In this document: in pieces, positions 19,656 to 28,042 of the stretch
How the letters are laid out: each line of letters opens with the position of its first letter
How positions within the stretch are numbered: position 1 is the stretch's first letter
From: Neorhodopirellula pilleata
Lineage (GTDB): Bacteria; Planctomycetota; Planctomycetia; Pirellulales; Pirellulaceae
NCBI RefSeq assembly: GCF_007859915.1
Contig: NZ_SJPM01000002.1
Location: 499,919 to 563,918, forward strand
Length of the DNA: 64,000 nt
Direction: 5' to 3'
Program-made: the position numbers and the translations under genes
Notes under the pieces: model-generated
Told to the model about the DNA's origin: nothing
Seen by the model: only the letters and a program-made list of their open reading frames with translations
Databases searched by the model: none

Positions 19656-20111
19656 ATGACGAATACACTCGCCACTCGTAAACAATCTGAAGCCATTCGT
19701 GCAAGAATGCAGCAGATTCGTAGCGATCTGCCATACGACGTCGACATGGCTCGTCAACAGGTTCGTCAGATGACTGACTGGAAGTACCAATTTCGGCAAC
19801 ATCCCGTTGCCGTCATGGCTACAGTCGCGATCGCTGGCTACCTGTTGGTTCCACAATCGCGAAAGCGATCGGAAGTCATTGTCAGAAACGTTGGTGGCAA
19901 TTCAACGACAGAAGCGAAAGCGGCGAAGCGAGGGTTGCTTAGCGGATTGGTGGCTGCTGCGGCGACCATGGCATTAAGATCCGGCACTTCGCTGTTCGCG
20001 CAGCATCTGTCGCAGTCATTCATGCAAGCCCCAAGTCGGACATCGGTAATGAATGATGCTCATCCTCCGACCGTGGGCGGCATTCACTCAACAAGCGAGG
20101 CGTTGTCATGA
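19656..20111 (+). CDS. Small membrane-anchored protein of stress cluster, unknown function
   Basis: 151 residues. It has a charged helical N-terminus (SEAIRARMQQIRSDLPYDVD), one membrane segment (HPVAVMATVAIAGYLLVP), then an Ala/Gly-rich second hydrophobic stretch (RGLLSGLVAAAATMALRSG). The layout resembles DUF3618/YqjD-type envelope proteins, but no clear family signature is seen. It is 38 bp downstream of the CsbD-like gene, and its stop overlaps the next ATG (ATGA), which indicates translational coupling. Confidence 0.72.
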   Translation: MTNTLATRKQSEAIRARMQQIRSDLPYDVDMARQQVRQMTDWKYQFRQHPVAVMATVAIAGYLLVPQSRKRSEVIVRNVGGNSTTEAKAAKRGLLSGLVAAAATMALRSGTSLFAQHLSQSFMQAPSRTSVMNDAHPPTVGGIHSTSEALS

Positions 20112-20335
20112 TCGCCCCGATGAAGATGTCGCATGACACAGTGCCGCGGCATCGCCAACCGGACATGGAGCCAACCAGGATGGATCTAGGTGAAATTGGG
20201 TCGTCGCATGTTGCGAAACCCACGGGCGATCGCATCTTCAATGTAGTTGGGAAGTACCCGATTGTCGCGGTTGCCGCATCGGCCATCGTTGGGGTCGCCC
20301 TCGGATGGCTCGTCAAACGAAAGTGGAATGGTTAG
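20108..20335 (+). CDS. Small single-pass membrane protein of stress cluster
   Basis: 75 residues with one C-terminal membrane helix followed by a basic end (YPIVAVAASAIVGVALGWLVKRKW), similar in plan to the anchors of YqjD/DUF883 proteins. The ATG overlaps the previous stop by four bases. No enzymatic motif is present. Function is unknown; its position in the cluster implies an envelope role. Confidence 0.68.
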   Translation: MIAPMKMSHDTVPRHRQPDMEPTRMDLGEIGSSHVAKPTGDRIFNVVGKYPIVAVAASAIVGVALGWLVKRKWNG

Positions 20336-20339
20336 TCCG

Positions 20340-20846
20340 ATGAATGCCCCAAATACTCAAAGTGGATTTCGTCAGGTCATTCGAGGCTGTTGCGATTTGT
20401 TCGAACTGCAGCTTGAGCTACTATCTGTCGACTCTCAAGAGGCCCGACGCAAAGCGATCTCAGCACTTGCGCTCGGCGGCAGCGCCGCAACTCTTGGCGC
20501 GTCGATGATCACAGTGTTAATGATCGCCCTCGGTTTTCTTTTGCATGAGCAAGCAGACCTCACGGTTGGTCTTTCGCTGTTGATCGTTTGTGCTGTGACG
20601 CTGGTGTTAATCGTTACGTTGGCCGGGATCGCGTTCCGGTTGCTACGTGCTGCCTCGTCCGCACTGGCGGAAACCAAGTCCGAATTCCTTGAGAATCTTC
20701 GTTGGATCAAAGCAACGATCATCTCTCCCGATACATCCGCTCGCAATCAACTACGTTCCGAGTCTTACCCTGACCCTGTCGAGGCGAATGGTCGATCGTA
20801 CCATGCAGCGTCGACAGCCTCTCCACCCTTTCCTAAACAAAGGTAG
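20340..20846 (+). CDS. Phage-holin-III/YqjE-like membrane protein (DUF1469 type)
   Basis: 168 residues. After an amphipathic start (FRQVIRGCCDLFELQLELLSVDSQEARRKA) come two membrane helices (ASMITVLMIALGFLLHEQ and LSLLIVCAVTLVLIVTLAG) and a helical tail (LAETKSEFLENLRWIKATI). This is the plan of the holin superfamily III/YqjE proteins, which are encoded beside YqjD homologues in E. coli. The ATG at 20340 lies 5 bp after the previous stop. The role is structural or regulatory in the envelope rather than phage lysis. Confidence 0.78.
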   Translation: MNAPNTQSGFRQVIRGCCDLFELQLELLSVDSQEARRKAISALALGGSAATLGASMITVLMIALGFLLHEQADLTVGLSLLIVCAVTLVLIVTLAGIAFRLLRAASSALAETKSEFLENLRWIKATIISPDTSARNQLRSESYPDPVEANGRSYHAASTASPPFPKQR

Positions 20847-20852
20847 TTTCCG

Positions 20853-21122
20853 ATGTCCACTTCAACACCCGTCACTCACCCCGGGCACATTGCATCGTCG
20901 CCGTCAACGCTCGACACAATTGGTGACACAGCCAGAGTAACGGCCGAGCGTGCTGCTACTTACGCTGCCCAACAAGGCCAGGTTGCGGCCAGGCACTACG
21001 TCGCCGAACCGGCCAAGGATCTGCTGACATTGATGAAAGAATACGCGAGGGAAAAACCCGATGTCGCCGCGTGTTGGTGCTTCGGTCTTGGAATCTTGGT
21101 CGGCTGGAAGCTGAAACCTTGA
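20853..21122 (+). CDS. Small DUF883/ElaB-like membrane-anchored protein
   Basis: 89 residues: an Ala/Thr-rich helix (TAERAATYAAQQGQVAARHY), a link (DLLTLMKEYAREKPDVAA) and a terminal membrane helix (CWCFGLGILVGWKLKP). The arrangement 'REKP...membrane anchor' is the DUF883/YqjD/ElaB pattern. Last gene of the five-gene stress unit, 6 bp after the previous gene. A type A palindrome lies 100 bp downstream. Confidence 0.7.
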   Translation: MSTSTPVTHPGHIASSPSTLDTIGDTARVTAERAATYAAQQGQVAARHYVAEPAKDLLTLMKEYAREKPDVAACWCFGLGILVGWKLKP

Positions 21123-21222
21123 TCGCATTCCGCGCCTCTGGTCTCCCAGTTACGCAGGTTTAGGCCTTCCGGGCAATTTGACCTGGATGGGACCGGTATC
21201 TGAAGTTGTGCAATGAACTTTT

Positions 21223-21287
21223 CGTTTAACCGTCAGCCGCAGGCGTACGCGAATAATCACCGTACGCCTGCGGCTAACGGTTAAACG
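21223..21287. repeat. Type A palindromic element (copy A1)
   Basis: Two 27-base arms, 21223-21249 and 21261-21287, are complementary except at one position and enclose an 11-base loop. The ends are CGTTTAAC and GTTAAACG, and the inner arms contain GCAGGCGTACG. The right flank (GAGCAAACCACC) resembles that of copy A2, so this is the same element family. Confidence 0.88.
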
Positions 21288-21374
21288 AGCAAACCACCAG
21301 CGCGCAGAGGGACAACGCCCTTCCCGGCACTTGCAGTAGCCGGTGCCGAAACAATGCCATGATAGGTCTGTACC

Positions 21375-22439
21375 GTGTTTCCGTTCTCTGTCTTCACAAC
21401 CGCTCTGCTGGCCATCATTGCGATTGGATCGCTTTCAACTCTCAGCAACCATCCTCACTGGCTCATCCGAGCATGGGACTTCCCGCACGTTCAGCTTGGT
21501 GTGATCACCCTCGTCGCCGCAAGCATTTACTTCATCGCCGCTCGTTTTTATGAAACGAATGCATCGTTGAACTGGATCATCGGTACATTGGCCGTTTTAA
21601 TTCTTGGGTGGCTCGCCTACGGGATCACGCCTTACACGCCCTTGATTTCGCCACAGACCAAGATCGCTGATAGTCTGAATGACGATCATCGGCTATGCGT
21701 GGTGGTGTCCAACGTTGAGATGGAGAATACACAACACGAACTGTGGATGAAGACGATCACCGAAGCGGACCCGGATGTGGCAATCGTTTTGGAAATCGAC
21801 CATCGGTGGATGGCAGCGATCGAGCCTTTTCGCAAACGCTACGAACATCAGATCTCATATCCACAGGACAATTGGTACGGGATGCTCCTGTTGTCGAAGT
21901 TTCCGATCATCGAGAGCGAAATTCGTTTCCGAGTGAGCGACGATGTACCGTCCATCGACGCGTTGGTCGAATTACCATCGGGTGAGAACGTGCGAGTCTT
22001 GGCGGTTCACCCAAGACCACCGGAACCGATTCGCGACAATGATTCCGCCGCTCGTGACGCTGAATTAATCATGTACGGTCGTGATCTGGAAGAGGAGAAC
22101 GATCCTGCAATCATTTGCGGTGATCTCAATGATGTTGCTTGGTCGTCGACATCTCGATTGTTTCTGCGACTGAGCGGCATGCTCGATCCACGACGCGGGC
22201 GTGGTTTCTTCAACTCATTCAATGCAAAGCATTGGTGGATGCGTTTCCCACTCGACCACGTTTTTCATTCCCCTCACTTCACGCTGCGACGGATCGAACG
22301 CCTGGGCTGGGTTGGATCGGACCACTTTCCGATGTTGTTAGATCTGCAATGCGAACCGGCACGCAAGACAGAACAAGAGCCGCTTGAAAGCCGTGAAACA
22401 GACGAGGAAGAGGCAGCCGAACTCACCTCAAGAGTTTGA
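21375..22439 (+). CDS. Membrane-anchored endonuclease/exonuclease/phosphatase (EEP) family protein
   Basis: 354 residues. Three N-terminal membrane helices (about 1-95) are followed by an EEP catalytic domain: VVVSNVEMEN, the metal-binding glutamate in DVAIVLEIDH, AVHPRPP, the catalytic ICGDLNDVAWS and the terminal WVGSDHFPMLLDL. All key residues of the DNase I-like fold are present (E, H, D-x-N, S-D-H). Similar proteins are annotated as membrane-bound nucleases or phosphodiesterases with unknown substrate. Start is GTG. The next gene follows after 9 bp. Confidence 0.85.
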   Translation: MFPFSVFTTALLAIIAIGSLSTLSNHPHWLIRAWDFPHVQLGVITLVAASIYFIAARFYETNASLNWIIGTLAVLILGWLAYGITPYTPLISPQTKIADSLNDDHRLCVVVSNVEMENTQHELWMKTITEADPDVAIVLEIDHRWMAAIEPFRKRYEHQISYPQDNWYGMLLLSKFPIIESEIRFRVSDDVPSIDALVELPSGENVRVLAVHPRPPEPIRDNDSAARDAELIMYGRDLEEENDPAIICGDLNDVAWSSTSRLFLRLSGMLDPRRGRGFFNSFNAKHWWMRFPLDHVFHSPHFTLRRIERLGWVGSDHFPMLLDLQCEPARKTEQEPLESRETDEEEAAELTSRV

Positions 22440-22448
22440 AACTAGGCA

Positions 22449-23165
22449 ATGATCGAACAATTCAGCGATAGAACGCAAACACTCGTCGTCTCTTATCTCG
22501 CCATCCGCCGCGGTGTGGGACTGATCGGGCTGTTGCTTCCCATCGTTCTGGGACCGATTGGTTGGCTGATCTTTGACATTCCGATTCAAGACAACATCAG
22601 CAGCTACTACCATACGGCGCTGCGAGACGTATTCGTCGGTTCGATGTGCGGCATCGGAATTTTCCTGTTGTGTTATCGTGGCTATGACTGGATCGAAAGC
22701 TGGACAGCGAACCTGGGCTGCATCTCCGCCGTCGGCGTTGCCTTGTTCCCGCTCGATGCAAACAGCGACCCGTTGATTCAAAAATCGGTGATCGGCTATC
22801 TGCACACGCTGAGTGGTGGAGCCTTCTTCCTAACGCTGGCATTTTACTCGCTGTATCACTTCCCCAGTGATCGTGACAATGAAAACGAACTCGCCCCGCA
22901 CATCGCCGAGCGAAATCTGATCTATCGAATCAGCGGGCTCGTGATCTTGGCCAGCATGATGGCGATGGGCGCTTACCTGTTCGTCGTTCCATCCCAGTGG
23001 AAGTCGTGGCTCAACGACTACAACTTTCTGTTCTGGATGGAGTGGGTCGCCGTTTGGTCGTTCGCCGGCGCGTGGCTGACGAAAGGTCGCGCCATCCTGG
23101 CCGACATCGCCGTTGATCTGCTCGCGATTCCTACACGGTTGCTTGTCAGGTCGAACAGTGAATGA
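22449..23165 (+). CDS. Multi-pass membrane protein of unknown function (DUF998-like plan)
   Basis: 238 residues with about six to seven hydrophobic helices. Conserved-looking polar spots are DNISSYYHTALRDVFVGSM and GYLHTLSGGAFFLTLAF, each with histidines placed at membrane edges as in DUF998/ceramidase-like membrane hydrolases. I do not recognise it with certainty. It is co-directional with and 9 bp after the EEP gene, so the two are probably co-transcribed, and it converges on PdeM. Confidence 0.75.
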   Translation: MIEQFSDRTQTLVVSYLAIRRGVGLIGLLLPIVLGPIGWLIFDIPIQDNISSYYHTALRDVFVGSMCGIGIFLLCYRGYDWIESWTANLGCISAVGVALFPLDANSDPLIQKSVIGYLHTLSGGAFFLTLAFYSLYHFPSDRDNENELAPHIAERNLIYRISGLVILASMMAMGAYLFVVPSQWKSWLNDYNFLFWMEWVAVWSFAGAWLTKGRAILADIAVDLLAIPTRLLVRSNSE

Positions 23166-23185
23166 GTGATGCGCGTGTTGTAAGC

Positions 23186-23869
23186 CTATGCGTTGGGATT
23201 GTGGAAGTAGATCTCGTTGTCGGCTACAACCCACGCTTGGTCGGATGGATTTAGTTTGACAGCGTGGGTTCCAGTAAAGTTACCGATCGCGGGCAGAACA
23301 AGGCACCTGCCAGACAACCAAAAACACGGTAGTTTTCCGATGGCGTGGCGTTGCGATCCGAGCTTGAGTGCCGGATGGAGGTGCCCGCACAGGTACAGGT
23401 CCGCCTTGTCAGGCAAAGGGATCGGGTGATGCCCAAGCGCGACGCGGTTCATCCGCATTACAGGTTCGACGACTTCCAACGGCCAAGCGGCAGGCAACTG
23501 TCCCAAAAGCGCGTCATGATTGCCTCGGATCAGAGTGAACGTCATCGCGGGCAACGCCTCAAAAAAAGTCGTTAGCGATTCAACCACATCCGGCGACAGC
23601 GAGGATCGGGCATGAAACATGTCACCAAGAATGATCAAACTGCTCGCCTTGGTTTCGTGGATCATGCGACGGATGGCATCCAGCGTGGCATCGGTGCTAC
23701 CCATGGGAACGGGCACCCCGTGCCGACGAAACGTGGCTTCCTTTCCGAAATGCGTATCGGCGACGAACAGCGTCTGTTCATCCGCCCAGTACAGTCCGCG
23801 ATCGGCCAATAACTGAAACGATTGTCCAGCAAGCTGAACGTCAATCGATTGTGACAAGGGAATCCTCAA
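23186..23869 (-). CDS. pdeM: Ligase-associated DNA damage response endonuclease PdeM
   Basis: 227 residues with the calcineurin-like metallophosphoesterase motifs in order: ADTHFGKE (D-x-H), ILGDMFH (GD), RGNHDALL (GNHD), GHHP and CGHLHP (GHxH). The early FGKEATFRRHG segment is characteristic of PdeM, the nuclease that accompanies LigC-type ATP-dependent DNA ligase and a DEXH helicase in a bacterial repair operon. It follows the helicase after 72 bp on the same strand, which confirms the assignment. Confidence 0.92.
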   Translation of the reverse strand: MRIPLSQSIDVQLAGQSFQLLADRGLYWADEQTLFVADTHFGKEATFRRHGVPVPMGSTDATLDAIRRMIHETKASSLIILGDMFHARSSLSPDVVESLTTFFEALPAMTFTLIRGNHDALLGQLPAAWPLEVVEPVMRMNRVALGHHPIPLPDKADLYLCGHLHPALKLGSQRHAIGKLPCFWLSGRCLVLPAIGNFTGTHAVKLNPSDQAWVVADNEIYFHNPNA

Positions 23870-23941
23870 AACGAAATGTTGGCCTTCAGAATCGAAGACC
23901 CTGACGAAGCTGAGTCATCGATGCAGTCACACGCCGAGAGC

Positions 23942-26413
23942 CTACACCGCTTGTTTGGCATCCGCGGCTTTCTCCAGTTCGGCCTGCATGCGAGCGATTC
24001 GGTCTGCCAACGATTCGCTGCTCACCCGCTCTCTGAGTTTGTCGACCAATAGCGGAAACGCAAAGGGTGTAATTTTGTCGGGACGTTCGATGACGATACG
24101 GCTGCCCGCAATTCGATCCATTGCCGCCATCATTCGGCCCGCCTCCAGTTGCAGGTCCAGTACTTCGCGACGCGCCTGAGTCAATAACAAATTCTCAGAG
24201 TCGTATTGTGTGAACACGTCAAAGAACAGGTTGCTACTCGCTTGAATGTGACTGGCCGTGTTCCGCATCCCTGGAAACCCTTGTTGGATCAAACCCGCGA
24301 CGCGAGCAATTTGGCGAAACTGCCGCTTCGCCATTTCCGTCGCATTCATGCTGCTCAAGATATCCTTCATCAGATTGGTGCTGCTTAAAACGCCACTTGC
24401 GATCGCCGCCGAAATGTCGACCTCATGCGGCGACTGGAGCACGAAACCGTGATCGTTGCAGGCCATCGTGAACGTGGTTTTCTTTGTTTGCGAAATTCGA
24501 TAGGCGATCAAGGCCGCCAGACCCTCGTGGACCAATCGACCGTCCATCGGAAAGAAGAACAGTTGGTGACCGTCACGCGTCTTGATCGCTTCGATCAGCA
24601 ATTCATCAGGTCGTGGCACCGTACTCCAACGCTGCTGGATGTCGAACAGTCCCTCCAGTGATTTCATCTCGCGGCCCACGAACTTCTTATCTGCCGCCTC
24701 GCCGACTTTGTTTCGCAGGGCTGCGCTAAGCTCGGAGGACAGCGGCATGCGTCCGCCCATCCATCGTGGAACGGTGTCCGGCTTACCCGTTGCTCGCTTG
24801 ACATAGGCCACATTGTCTTGGATGCGGACTAAGGAAACCAATTTTCCCGCGAACAAGAATTTGTCGCTTGGTTTCAATTTGGAAAGGAAGCTCTCTTCGG
24901 CCGTTCCCAGCGTGCTGCCCTTTTGGTATTTCACCTTCATCGCCGCGTCCGACACGATCGTCCCAATGTTCATGCGATGGGCGGTGATTGTTCGTCGTTG
25001 AGTGACTTGGTAGCGGCCGTCGTCGACTTCGACGCGGTGGAATTCGGGATAAGCTGTGAGTGACGCCCCGCCACGGACGACAAAATCCAGTACCCACTGC
25101 CACTCTTGATCGCTCAGCGTTTGGTACGCATAAGCAGATCGGACTTCGCTCAATAATTCATCCGATCGAAAACCGCCGCCGATTGCCACCGTGACGACAT
25201 GCTGGGCCAACACGTCCAGCGGGCTGGTCAACAGCGGGCGAGCTTCCAGGTTGCCAACCTTGATCGAATCCTGTGCGGCGGCCAGTTCAATCAATTCGAT
25301 TGCATTGGTCGGGACAAAATCCAACCGGCTGACGGCGCCCGGCTGATGGCCGCTTCGTCCGGCACGCTGCAGCAACCGCGCCGCGCCTTTGGGACTGCCA
25401 ATCTGAATGACCAGGTCGACGGCGGTAAAGTCGACACCCAGGTCAAGACTGCTGGTGCAGACAACCGCCCGCAGGCTTCCGTTTCGCAAACCGTTCTCGA
25501 CCCACGACCTGACGGACGTATCGAGCGACCCATGGTGGATCGCAATTTTGCCGGCCCAGTCAGGACGCTCTTTCAGTAGGTGTTGGTACCATATTTCGGT
25601 TTGTGAACGCGTGTTGGCAAAGATCAATGTGCTCTGAACTTGCTCGACCAACTCGGCCACCTGAGGAACCATGCGAGTCCCGATGTGACCGGACCAAGGA
25701 AAACGATCCATTCGTTTCGGAATCAGCGAACCGATCTTAAGTCGCTTCTTCTTGACGCCTTCGATCACTTTCACTTTGTCGGAACCTCCTATGCCGGTCA
25801 GTGAATCGCACGCTTGCGACAAATTCCCGAGCGTCGCGGAGACACCCCAAGTTCGTAGGTTCGGGCTGAGTCGACGAAGTCGTGCGAGGACGAGTTCGGT
25901 TTGGATGCCACGTTTTGTGCCCAATAGTTCATGCCATTCGTCAATAATCACGGCTTCAACACCCGCCAACGATTCGAGTAGCTTTTCATGCGTCAGCATC
26001 AATGACAAACTTTCAGGCGTGGTCACCATCGCCGTCGGCAACGACTTGAGTTGCTTGGCCTTCAAGCTGGCTTTGCTGTCACCGGTTCGTGATTCTAAAC
26101 GCCATGGGAGTTGCAGACCTTCGATCGGCATCCGCAATGATTTCTCAGTATCTCCGGCCAAGGCTCGCAACGGGGTGATCCAGAGAACGCGCAAAGGCGG
26201 CGGCCGTTTCGGATTCCAACGTGAACGATCTGGATTCTCTTTCAGCCACTTGAGAATCGGACCCATCCATACCGCCAGCGTCTTGCCGGTACCGGTTGCA
26301 GAGTGAACCATGCCGCTGCAACCGTCCAGATACGCGCGCCACGCCGATCGCTGGAACCGGAATGGCTTCCAACCGATCGAGTCAAAGTACTGATTGACTA
26401 ACTGCGTCTTCAC
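23942..26413 (-). CDS. Ligase-associated DNA damage response DEXH-box helicase (Lhr-like)
   Basis: 823 residues. Superfamily 2 motifs: Walker A SATGTGKT, motif Ia TPLRALAGD, a DEWH box (VIIDEWHELLG) instead of DEAH, SATLGN, and in the second domain SLDLGVDF and QRAGRSGHQPG. The C-terminal half matches the Lhr winged-helix and DUF4910-type region, typical of the ligase-associated subfamily, which is shorter than the 1500-residue Lhr. It overlaps the ligase stop by four bases (ATGA) and is thus translationally coupled to it. Confidence 0.94.
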   Translation of the reverse strand: MKTQLVNQYFDSIGWKPFRFQRSAWRAYLDGCSGMVHSATGTGKTLAVWMGPILKWLKENPDRSRWNPKRPPPLRVLWITPLRALAGDTEKSLRMPIEGLQLPWRLESRTGDSKASLKAKQLKSLPTAMVTTPESLSLMLTHEKLLESLAGVEAVIIDEWHELLGTKRGIQTELVLARLRRLSPNLRTWGVSATLGNLSQACDSLTGIGGSDKVKVIEGVKKKRLKIGSLIPKRMDRFPWSGHIGTRMVPQVAELVEQVQSTLIFANTRSQTEIWYQHLLKERPDWAGKIAIHHGSLDTSVRSWVENGLRNGSLRAVVCTSSLDLGVDFTAVDLVIQIGSPKGAARLLQRAGRSGHQPGAVSRLDFVPTNAIELIELAAAQDSIKVGNLEARPLLTSPLDVLAQHVVTVAIGGGFRSDELLSEVRSAYAYQTLSDQEWQWVLDFVVRGGASLTAYPEFHRVEVDDGRYQVTQRRTITAHRMNIGTIVSDAAMKVKYQKGSTLGTAEESFLSKLKPSDKFLFAGKLVSLVRIQDNVAYVKRATGKPDTVPRWMGGRMPLSSELSAALRNKVGEAADKKFVGREMKSLEGLFDIQQRWSTVPRPDELLIEAIKTRDGHQLFFFPMDGRLVHEGLAALIAYRISQTKKTTFTMACNDHGFVLQSPHEVDISAAIASGVLSSTNLMKDILSSMNATEMAKRQFRQIARVAGLIQQGFPGMRNTASHIQASSNLFFDVFTQYDSENLLLTQARREVLDLQLEAGRMMAAMDRIAGSRIVIERPDKITPFAFPLLVDKLRERVSSESLADRIARMQAELEKAADAKQAV

Positions 26414-28017
26414 GTTGACTCATGTTCCGGCAAAAGTTGAAGCAACTCCGCGAGCGTATTGGCATCCGCGGGTTGCTTGTCATGTCGCCAACGCACAATG
26501 CGAGGGAATCGAGTGGCGATGCCGCTCTTGTGTCTCGTTGACCGCTGCAAACCCTCGAACGCCAGTTCCATGACCAGCGTTGGCGCCACACTGCGAACTG
26601 GACCGAAAGTATCCTTCGTGTTCTTGCGAACGAACGCATCGACCTTGCGGATCTCGGCATCATCAAGGCCGCTGTAAGCTTTGGCGAACGGTACCAACGT
26701 GTCGCCGTCCCAAAGGGCGAAGGTGTAATCGGTGAACAATCCCGAGCGGCGTCCGTGACCCTTTTGCGCGTAGATCAATACTGCGTCGATCGTGTACGGC
26801 TGCACCTTCCATTTCCACCAAGTGCCGCGGACCCGCCCCACATCGTAAGGCGACACCTTGCGTTTCAACATCAAGCCCTCGGCGTTCTTTTCGCGACTCT
26901 GCTCTCGTATCTTCGCCCAATCCTCCCAACTCTCGCCGGGGATCAATCGAGTCAACGAAAGGTGTTGGTGCTCGACACTGGCTAGCGTCTGCTCGAGTCT
27001 CTCGTGACGCTGTGAAAACGGTAACGCCCGCAAGTCCTCACCGCCCTGCTCCAGCAAATCGAAAGCATGAAAGATCACGGGAACTTCGGTTAGCAACTTC
27101 TTGCCGATCGTTTTACGGCCAATGCGACGTTGCAACTGAGCAAACGGCAACACTTCACCGTCAGGATGCGACGCTAGAATTTCTCCGTCCAGCACCGTTC
27201 CGTTGGGCAAGCACTGCGCCGCCGACTCGATTTCCGGCCAGCGGTTTTCCATCAAGTCTTCGCCTCGCGACCAGATGAAGGTGCTGCCTTGTCGGCGGAT
27301 GACTTGACCGCGAATTCCGTCCCACTTCCATTCAGCGACGTAATCATCGGGCTCCCCAAGCGACTGGGGTCCTGCCACTGCGTCGATGGGATGAGCCAGA
27401 CAAAACGGAAACGGTTGGCTGATTCGCGTATCTTGGATCTCGGGGTCAATCAACGACTCAAAAAATGCAGCCGTCGGCTTCCAATTGCCCATCAAGCGAT
27501 GCGAGATTACGTCGATGGGCACACCGCTGGATTCGGCGATTGCTCGCGTGACCAATCGCTTGCTGACACCAACACGGAACGATCCCGTCACCAGCTTCAT
27601 CACCACCAATCGCATCTGGGCAGTCGTTTCGTTCCAAATCTGGATAATCTCGTCACGCTGCCGAGCTTCGTCTTTAGCTCGCAGCGGCTTCAAACGGTGC
27701 TCGATCCAATGCGTGAGTGAATCATCGCTGGCGAGCTTGCCCGGTGGAACGACCAACGAAAACGTCTCCGCCAAGTCGCCCACCGCGTGGTAAGATTCTT
27801 CAAACAACCACAGTGGAATCGACGCTTGTTCGGCCGCCCAAACACGCAGCAATTTGGTGGGAACAAGCTGACGAAGTTTACTGCCTGACAAAACCGAAGC
27901 TGCCCAGGCTGCGTCGTCGTGTGGCGCCGATACGAAGTAGTCTCGCATCGCAGCAATCTTCTCGTTCGTTTTCGTCGTCGCGTCGAGCGAAGCGTAAAGT
28001 TGTGCGAATCGAATCAT
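26410..28017 (-). CDS. ATP-dependent DNA ligase (repair-associated)
   Basis: 535 residues from the ATG at 28017. The N-terminal DNA-binding domain is followed by the adenylation domain with the catalytic lysine (EWKWDGIRG, about K231), GEDLMENRWPEIE, and downstream motifs LDGEILAS, FDLLEQ, EGLMLKR and WWKWK. The OB domain follows (VDAVLIYAQKGHGRR). This is the ligase type that sits beside an Lhr-like helicase and PdeM in bacterial repair operons, distinct from NHEJ LigD. The reading frame continues upstream, but ATG at 28017 (MIRFAQLY) starts right after the preceding stop. Confidence 0.93.
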   Translation of the reverse strand: MIRFAQLYASLDATTKTNEKIAAMRDYFVSAPHDDAAWAASVLSGSKLRQLVPTKLLRVWAAEQASIPLWLFEESYHAVGDLAETFSLVVPPGKLASDDSLTHWIEHRLKPLRAKDEARQRDEIIQIWNETTAQMRLVVMKLVTGSFRVGVSKRLVTRAIAESSGVPIDVISHRLMGNWKPTAAFFESLIDPEIQDTRISQPFPFCLAHPIDAVAGPQSLGEPDDYVAEWKWDGIRGQVIRRQGSTFIWSRGEDLMENRWPEIESAAQCLPNGTVLDGEILASHPDGEVLPFAQLQRRIGRKTIGKKLLTEVPVIFHAFDLLEQGGEDLRALPFSQRHERLEQTLASVEHQHLSLTRLIPGESWEDWAKIREQSREKNAEGLMLKRKVSPYDVGRVRGTWWKWKVQPYTIDAVLIYAQKGHGRRSGLFTDYTFALWDGDTLVPFAKAYSGLDDAEIRKVDAFVRKNTKDTFGPVRSVAPTLVMELAFEGLQRSTRHKSGIATRFPRIVRWRHDKQPADANTLAELLQLLPEHEST

Positions 28018-28042
28018 GGTGTAGTCGTAAGAAACCGGTAAC

